DNA of 18,502 nt. It comes from an uncultured Eubacteriaceae bacterium (GTDB lineage: Bacteria > Bacillota > Clostridia > Eubacteriales > Eubacteriaceae). Positions within the stretch are counted from its first letter, which is position 1; every line of letters begins with the position of its first letter. The stretch covers positions 1 to 18,502 of the forward strand of contig CANQOZ010000015.1 in assembly GCA_947625585.1 (NCBI GenBank), written 5' to 3'. Under the pieces are notes generated by a model. It worked only from the letters and a program-made list of their open reading frames with translations. It was not told the origin of the DNA and made no database searches. This document shows, piece by piece, positions 14,155 to 18,502 of this stretch. The position numbers and the translations under genes were made by a program.

Positions 14155-15411
14155 TTAACTCGCTTTTGATTGTTCAACTTTATTCCAGAATTCCTGGTAT
14201 TCAACATGATTTTCTTTACTTGTTTGTTTAGCAAGTTTTTCAATAGCTTTTTTAGCTTCTTTGTTTAAGTCTGTCGGGACTTCAACTTTAATAGAGACTA
14301 ATAAATCACCCTTACGTTTGGTTTTCGTATTTTGAATTCCCTTACCTTTTAACTTAAACACTTTACCATTTTGTGTTCCAGCAGGTATTTTAATTTTTAC
14401 TTTACCTTTTAAAGTAGGAGCTTCAACATTTGCTCCTAAAGCTGCTTCTGAGAAGCTTATAGGTAAATCATAAGTTAAGTTATCACCTTCACGTTTAAAT
14501 AATGGATCCTGAGCAACTCGAATATAAACGAGTAAATCTCCACTTGGACCACCATTTGTTCCAGCATTTCCTTGTCCTTTAAGAGGTAAGATAGCATCAT
14601 TGTCAACACCAGCAGGAATCTTGATTTTAATTGTTCGTTCTCTTTGTTCAATTCCGGTTCCAGAACAGACATTACATTTTTGAGTACTATGACTACCTGT
14701 ACCATTACATTCTGGACAAACTGTTTCTTGATTAATCGTTCCAAATGGTGTTTGTTGCTGAACATTAACACGTCCTCTACCACCACAAGTAGAACAAGTT
14801 TCAACTCTAGCTCCTGGTTCATTACCAGTTCCATGACAGTGATGACATTCTTCTGTTCTTTTGATCTTTATTTTCTTTTCACAACCAAAGGCTGCTTCTC
14901 TAAATTTTAAAGATAAACGAACTTTTATATCACTGCCTTGGGTCGGTCTGTTCGTCTGTGGTTGAGCTCCAAATCCAAAGTCATCGAAACCACCAAAACC
15001 ACCGGAACCAAACCCTCCAGAACCAAACCCTCCAAATCCGCCACCAAATCCTGATGAACGTCCGCCGCCTCCAAAGAGATCACTGAAAATATCTTCGAAA
15101 CCACCGAATCCTTGTCCACCAGTATAGGTATATTGACCACCATTGAAACCAGCTCCACCAGCACCTGCTTGATAATTCTGATCAACACCGGCAAAACCAA
15201 ATTGGTCATATAATTTACGCTTTTCTGGATTACTTAGAATTTCATAAGCTTCGTTTACTTCTTTAAACTTAGCTTCAGCTTCTTTATTGTCTGGATTTTT
15301 ATCTGGGTGATATTGATGTGCGAGTTTTCGATATGCTTTCTTTATAGCAGCTTCATCAGCGTTTTTCCCGACACCTAAAACTTCATAATAATCTCGTTTT
15401 TGTTCTGCCAT
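14155..15411 (-). CDS. dnaJ: chaperone DnaJ (Hsp40)
   Basis: The 418-aa protein has a J-domain (4-70) with HPD at 35-37 that stimulates the DnaK ATPase, a Gly/Phe-rich linker (about 76-150), and a zinc domain with four CxxC repeats at C189/C192, C206/C209, C232/C235 and C246/C249. Two C-terminal substrate-binding domains follow. It delivers unfolded clients to DnaK. It is about 40 residues longer than usual; the excess lies in the Gly/Phe linker, which contains tandem GSGGFG repeats (about 118-146) and a DDFGFG end. The ribosome site is GAGGA. A terminator separates it from dnaK, so dnaJ may be expressed at a lower level by read-through. Confidence 0.98.
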   Translation of the reverse strand: MAEQKRDYYEVLGVGKNADEAAIKKAYRKLAHQYHPDKNPDNKEAEAKFKEVNEAYEILSNPEKRKLYDQFGFAGVDQNYQAGAGGAGFNGGQYTYTGGQGFGGFEDIFSDLFGGGGRSSGFGGGFGGFGSGGFGSGGFGGFDDFGFGAQPQTNRPTQGSDIKVRLSLKFREAAFGCEKKIKIKRTEECHHCHGTGNEPGARVETCSTCGGRGRVNVQQQTPFGTINQETVCPECNGTGSHSTQKCNVCSGTGIEQRERTIKIKIPAGVDNDAILPLKGQGNAGTNGGPSGDLLVYIRVAQDPLFKREGDNLTYDLPISFSEAALGANVEAPTLKGKVKIKIPAGTQNGKVFKLKGKGIQNTKTKRKGDLLVSIKVEVPTDLNKEAKKAIEKLAKQTSKENHVEYQEFWNKVEQSKAS

Positions 15412-15471
15412 TTAAAAATCCTCGATTTCTTGCCTTCTGGTTTTAAATAATAAAAATTCTTTATATTGTAT

Positions 15472-15497
15472 AAAAAGAGATGGGAAAATCCCATCTC
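15472..15497 (-). terminator. intrinsic terminator of dnaK
   Basis: Minus strand GAGATGGG (15497-15490) pairs with CCCATCTC (15484-15477) around ATTTT, followed by five T and ATAC. It lies 13 bases after the dnaK stop and about 60 bases before the dnaJ start. Confidence 0.9.
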
Positions 15498-15510
15498 ATT
15501 AGGAATCTAA

Positions 15511-17352
15511 TTAATCTTCGTCATCAGTTACTTCAACATATTCAGCTTCAACAACATCGTCGTCACCAGCTTCAGCGTTGATTTCTTCATCTAATGGTTC
15601 AGTCTTAGCTGTATCTTGATACATCTTTTGTGCTAATGGATATAATTTTTCATTTAATTCATTCATTTCTCTTTGAATTCTATCGATGTCATCACCTTCA
15701 ACAGCTTCACGAACTTTAGCGATTTTATCTTCTACATCCTGACGTTCTGCTTCAGTAATCTTATCACCCATTTCCTTAAGTGATTGTTCAGCACTATAAG
15801 CAGTTGTGTCTGCGTTATTTCTAGCTTCAATTAAGTCTTTTAACTTCTTATCTTCTTTAGCATATTGTTCAGCTTCATTAATAGCTTTTTGGATGTCGGC
15901 TTCAGACATATTTGTTGTAGATTTAATTACAACATTCTGTTCCTTACCTGTTCCTAAATCTTTAGCTGAAACATTAACAATACCATTAGCATCAATGTCA
16001 AATGTAACTTCAATTTGTGGAATACCACGTTTTGCTGCTGGAATTCCAGTTAATTGGAAACGTCCTAATGTCTTGTTATCATTAGCCATTTCACGTTCAC
16101 CTTGTAATACATGGACATCAACAGCTGTTTGGTTATCTGCTGCAGTTGAGAAGATTTGACTCTTCTTGGTTGGGATTGTTGTATTACGTTCAATTAACTT
16201 AGTAAAGATTCCACCAAGTGTTTCAATACCAAGTGATAATGGAGTAACATCAAGTAATAGAACATCTTTAACTTCACCAGCTAAAACACCACCTTGAATT
16301 GCAGCTCCCATTGCAACACATTCGTCAGGGTTAATACCTTTATATGGTTCGTCACCTGCTAATTCTTTAACTAATTCCTGAACTGCTGGAATACGTGTTG
16401 AACCACCAACAAGAAGTTCTTTATTGAAGTCTTCACGTTTCATATTAGCATCGTCCATAGCTAATTTAACAGGTTCTTTTGTCTTTTCTACTAATTCTCT
16501 GGTTAAATCATCAAATTTTGCTCTAGTTAGTGATAGTTCTAAGTGTAATGGACCATTTTCATTAGCTGTAATAAATGGTAGGTTAATATCAGATTTCATA
16601 ACTGATGACAATTCAATCTTAGCTTTTTCAGCAGCTTCTTTTAATCTCTGCATTGCCATCTTATCTTTTCTTAAGTCAATTCCATTGTTTTTCTGGAATT
16701 CTTCTGCCATCCATGTAACGATCTTTTCATCAAAATCATCACCACCTAGATGGTTATTACCATTTGTAGCTATAACTTCAACAACACCATCACCAAGTTC
16801 TAGAATAGATACGTCAAAAGTACCACCACCTAAGTCATATACCATGATCTTTTGGGTTTCATCATTTTTATCTAATCCATATGCTAGAGCAGCAGCGGTA
16901 GGTTCGTTGATAATACGTTCAACTTCTAAACCAGCAATTTTACCAGCATCTTTTGTTGCTTGTCTTTGTGCATCTGTAAAATATGCAGGAACAGTTATAA
17001 CAGCTTTATTAACTTCTTCACCTAGATAACTTTCAGCATCTTTCTTTAATTTCTGTAGAATCATAGCTGAAATTTCTTGTGGAGTATAAACTTCACCATT
17101 ATTAACTGTAACAGTTTCATCAGATCCCATTAATCTTTTAATAGAAACAACTGTATTATCTGGATTTGTTACAGCCTGTCGTTTTGCAACCTGTCCAACT
17201 AATCTTTCACCGTCTTTTGTAAATGCAACTACTGATGGAGTTGTTCTACTACCTTCAGCATTTGGAATAACAACAGGTTCGCCACCTTCTAAAACAGCAA
17301 CACAAGAGTTTGTAGTTCCTAAGTCGATACCAATAATTTTTTCTTTAGCCAT
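15511..17352 (-). CDS. dnaK: chaperone DnaK (Hsp70)
   Basis: The 613-aa protein has the N-terminal phosphate-binding loop GIDLGTTNS (8-16), the second Hsp70 signature YDLGGGTFDVSIL, the third (LVGGSTRIPAVQELV) and the conserved inter-domain linker VLLLDVTPLSLGIE. The substrate-binding domain and an acidic C-terminus (DDDVVEAEYVEV) follow. It is the central ATP-dependent folding chaperone, working with DnaJ and GrpE. It starts 21 bases after grpE with the strongest ribosome site of the window (AGGAGGAAT), consistent with high expression. Length is normal for Bacillota. Confidence 0.99.
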   Translation of the reverse strand: MAKEKIIGIDLGTTNSCVAVLEGGEPVVIPNAEGSRTTPSVVAFTKDGERLVGQVAKRQAVTNPDNTVVSIKRLMGSDETVTVNNGEVYTPQEISAMILQKLKKDAESYLGEEVNKAVITVPAYFTDAQRQATKDAGKIAGLEVERIINEPTAAALAYGLDKNDETQKIMVYDLGGGTFDVSILELGDGVVEVIATNGNNHLGGDDFDEKIVTWMAEEFQKNNGIDLRKDKMAMQRLKEAAEKAKIELSSVMKSDINLPFITANENGPLHLELSLTRAKFDDLTRELVEKTKEPVKLAMDDANMKREDFNKELLVGGSTRIPAVQELVKELAGDEPYKGINPDECVAMGAAIQGGVLAGEVKDVLLLDVTPLSLGIETLGGIFTKLIERNTTIPTKKSQIFSTAADNQTAVDVHVLQGEREMANDNKTLGRFQLTGIPAAKRGIPQIEVTFDIDANGIVNVSAKDLGTGKEQNVVIKSTTNMSEADIQKAINEAEQYAKEDKKLKDLIEARNNADTTAYSAEQSLKEMGDKITEAERQDVEDKIAKVREAVEGDDIDRIQREMNELNEKLYPLAQKMYQDTAKTEPLDEEINAEAGDDDVVEAEYVEVTDDED

Positions 17353-17373
17353 GAATATTCCTCCTAATTTTTT

Positions 17374-17994
17374 TTAAGAATTTTGGTTAACTTTAACCAT
17401 AGAGGGACGGATTACTTTTCCCTTTAATTCATATCCTTTTTGATAAACTTCTGTTATATGTTGATCCGGTACTTCTGAATTTTCATCAACAGCTACTCCA
17501 TGATGGTAGTTAGGATCAAAACTTGCTCCTTCAGCTTCAATTTCTTTGAGACCTTCTGAATCCAAAACATCTCTTAACTGTTTTGATACGAGTTCAACAC
17601 CTTTTTGATAGGCTTCGGGATTATCTGTTGATGAGTGGTTTAGTGCCAAATCAAAATTATCAAGAACTGGAAGTAGTTTCTTAACTAGCTCTTCTTTTGT
17701 ATATTGAGCTATCTCTTCTCTCTGTTTTTGTGAACGTTTCTTGAAATTTTCAAAATCAGCCTGGCTTCTAATTAGACGATCTTTTAAATCAGAAATAGTC
17801 TGGTCAGCTTTTTGAAGTTCTTCTTTTAAATTATTAACTTCAAAGTTTTCAGCAGCCTCAACATCCGGAGTAATAACTTCTTCCGGTTCTATTTCTTCAT
17901 ATTCTTCTGTATCATCTAAATCAGGTTGGTCTTGAACTTCTGGTTCTTGTTCCTGATTCAAATTTTCTTCTTGCATGTCTTTTTCGTCAGCCAT
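17374..17994 (-). CDS. grpE: nucleotide exchange factor GrpE
   Basis: The 206-aa protein has an acidic disordered head (about 1-50, with EEYEEIEPEEV), a long coiled-coil dimer helix (about 50-105, including RSQADFENFKKRS) and a C-terminal beta domain with the typical SFDPNYHHGV and GYELKGKVIRPSMVKV. It releases ADP from DnaK. The ATG is preceded by AGGTGG at a good distance. hrcA, which usually precedes grpE in Bacillota, is absent: hemW lies only 118 bases upstream. Confidence 0.98.
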   Translation of the reverse strand: MADEKDMQEENLNQEQEPEVQDQPDLDDTEEYEEIEPEEVITPDVEAAENFEVNNLKEELQKADQTISDLKDRLIRSQADFENFKKRSQKQREEIAQYTKEELVKKLLPVLDNFDLALNHSSTDNPEAYQKGVELVSKQLRDVLDSEGLKEIEAEGASFDPNYHHGVAVDENSEVPDQHITEVYQKGYELKGKVIRPSMVKVNQNS

Positions 17995-18067
17995 AATTCC
18001 ACCTAATTTATTTTGAACTATCCAAAAATGTTAACTGCTTTATTTACAGTCGACTACATTTTTCATC

Positions 18068-18096
18068 TGTATACTATTTACCCTATAAATAGTTAA
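18068..18096 (-). promoter_or_regulatory. candidate grpE-dnaK promoter with internal operator-like dyad
   Basis: Minus strand TTAACT (18096-18091), a 17-bp spacer, TATACA (18073-18068). The spacer is filled by ACTATTTA-TAGGG-TAAATAGT (18093-18073), an 8-bp perfect inverted repeat. No CIRCE (TTAGCACTC-N9-GAGTGCTAA) is visible between hemW and grpE. Confidence 0.5.
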
Positions 18097-18112
18097 TTCA
18101 ATCTAATTAAAT

Positions 18113-18502
18113 TCAATTTATGAACTCAATAGCAACTTTATCGTAAAAATCAATACCCAATTTTGTTAATTTAATACCATTTGGGATTATTTTTATAAGT
18201 TTTTCATCAACTAACTTGGAAATTTCAGTCTTAAAGTCATCAAAAAAAGAAGTTCCGAACTGCTTACAGTAATCTTTACTAAAAATTCCATTTGTTTTTC
18301 TTAATCCGAAAATCATGAAGTCTTCTTTTAATTCTTGTTTTGTTAACTTTGTTATCTCAGCTAAGTTATCCTTAGAATTTAAATAGGAGTTAAGATTCGG
18401 GATGTGATCTATTAATTGATTTTTAATAAATGAGGAACTTGCAGGGCCAAATGAGAGATAATTCTTTCTGTCCCAATAAAGGGTATTATGCTTTGATTCA
18501 TA
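18113..18502 (-). CDS. hemW: HemW-type heme chaperone / radical SAM protein, 3' end only
   Basis: Only the last 129 codons are inside the window; the frame runs off the right edge and ends at TGA 18115-18113. The visible part begins YESKHNTLYWDRKNY and continues SFGPASSSF, typical of the region after the radical-SAM barrel of HemW (older name: oxygen-independent coproporphyrinogen III oxidase-like). A C-terminal winged-helix-like domain follows (LTKQELKEDFMIFGLRKTNG). HemW binds heme and is thought to insert it into target proteins. The iron-sulfur cysteines lie in the missing N-terminal part. hemW next to the dnaK operon is standard for Bacillota. Confidence 0.92.
   Translation of the reverse strand, partial: YESKHNTLYWDRKNYLSFGPASSSFIKNQLIDHIPNLNSYLNSKDNLAEITKLTKQELKEDFMIFGLRKTNGIFSKDYCKQFGTSFFDDFKTEISKLVDEKLIKIIPNGIKLTKLGIDFYDKVAIEFIN

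Noticed and set aside
16424..17029. 201-codon plus-strand open frame antisense to dnaK
   Set aside because: It lies wholly opposite a highly conserved Hsp70 domain, is rich in Ser/Leu as expected for the complement of AT-rich coding DNA, and has no ribosome site.
18113..18316. independent 67-aa gene at the right edge
   Set aside because: The frame continues upstream without a stop to the window edge and the longer translation is recognisably HemW.

Overview
The window is a strongly AT-rich, tightly packed chromosomal segment. The standard bacterial code is used: TGA serves as a stop in nadK and hemW. Gene families and gene order (hemW-grpE-dnaK-dnaJ and tlyA-nadK-argR-recN), together with an OLE RNA/OapA pair and a PduL-type phosphotransacylase, point to a low-GC anaerobic Bacillota (Clostridia-like). 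I cannot name a genus. No spoIVB/spo0A follows recN, as it does in many spore formers.

Almost all genes lie on the minus strand. Reading that strand from right to left: the 3' end of hemW (18502-18113), then grpE, dnaK and dnaJ with no hrcA, an unrecognised 496-aa gene, and msrB. A large structured RNA follows (about 11947-11399) with its own promoter and an 11-bp closing helix; I assign it to the OLE RNA family. Directly downstream are its membrane partner oapA, then tlyA, nadK, argR, recN and pduL. The OLE call rests mainly on context: a roughly 550-nt structured RNA in front of a 21-kDa four-helix membrane protein at the head of tlyA-nadK-argR-recN, which is close to the published OLE operon of Bacillus halodurans. 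After a 550-bp convergent gap come lgt (the only complete plus-strand gene) and, divergent from it, the minus-strand pair glgX-gdpD. The left 611 bases hold a possible 3' end of a plus-strand gene and a run of inverted repeats.

Functionally the window combines protein quality control (GrpE/DnaK/DnaJ, MsrB), the OLE ribonucleoprotein locus (implicated in other species in membrane association, Mg2+ homeostasis and energy adaptation), ribosome modification (TlyA), NADP supply, arginine control, DNA repair, acetyl-phosphate metabolism, lipoprotein maturation and glycogen debranching.

A recurring design is an intrinsic terminator between consecutive same-strand genes (dnaK|dnaJ|orf496|msrB, OLE|oapA, tlyA|nadK), often only a few bases before the next ribosome binding site or start. 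This suggests graded read-through or separate transcripts rather than uniform operons. The most interesting items are the OLE locus with its promoter dyad and inter-RNA/oapA hairpin, the dyad inside the grpE promoter where HrcA/CIRCE would be expected, and a candidate small plus-strand RNA at 5905-5990.
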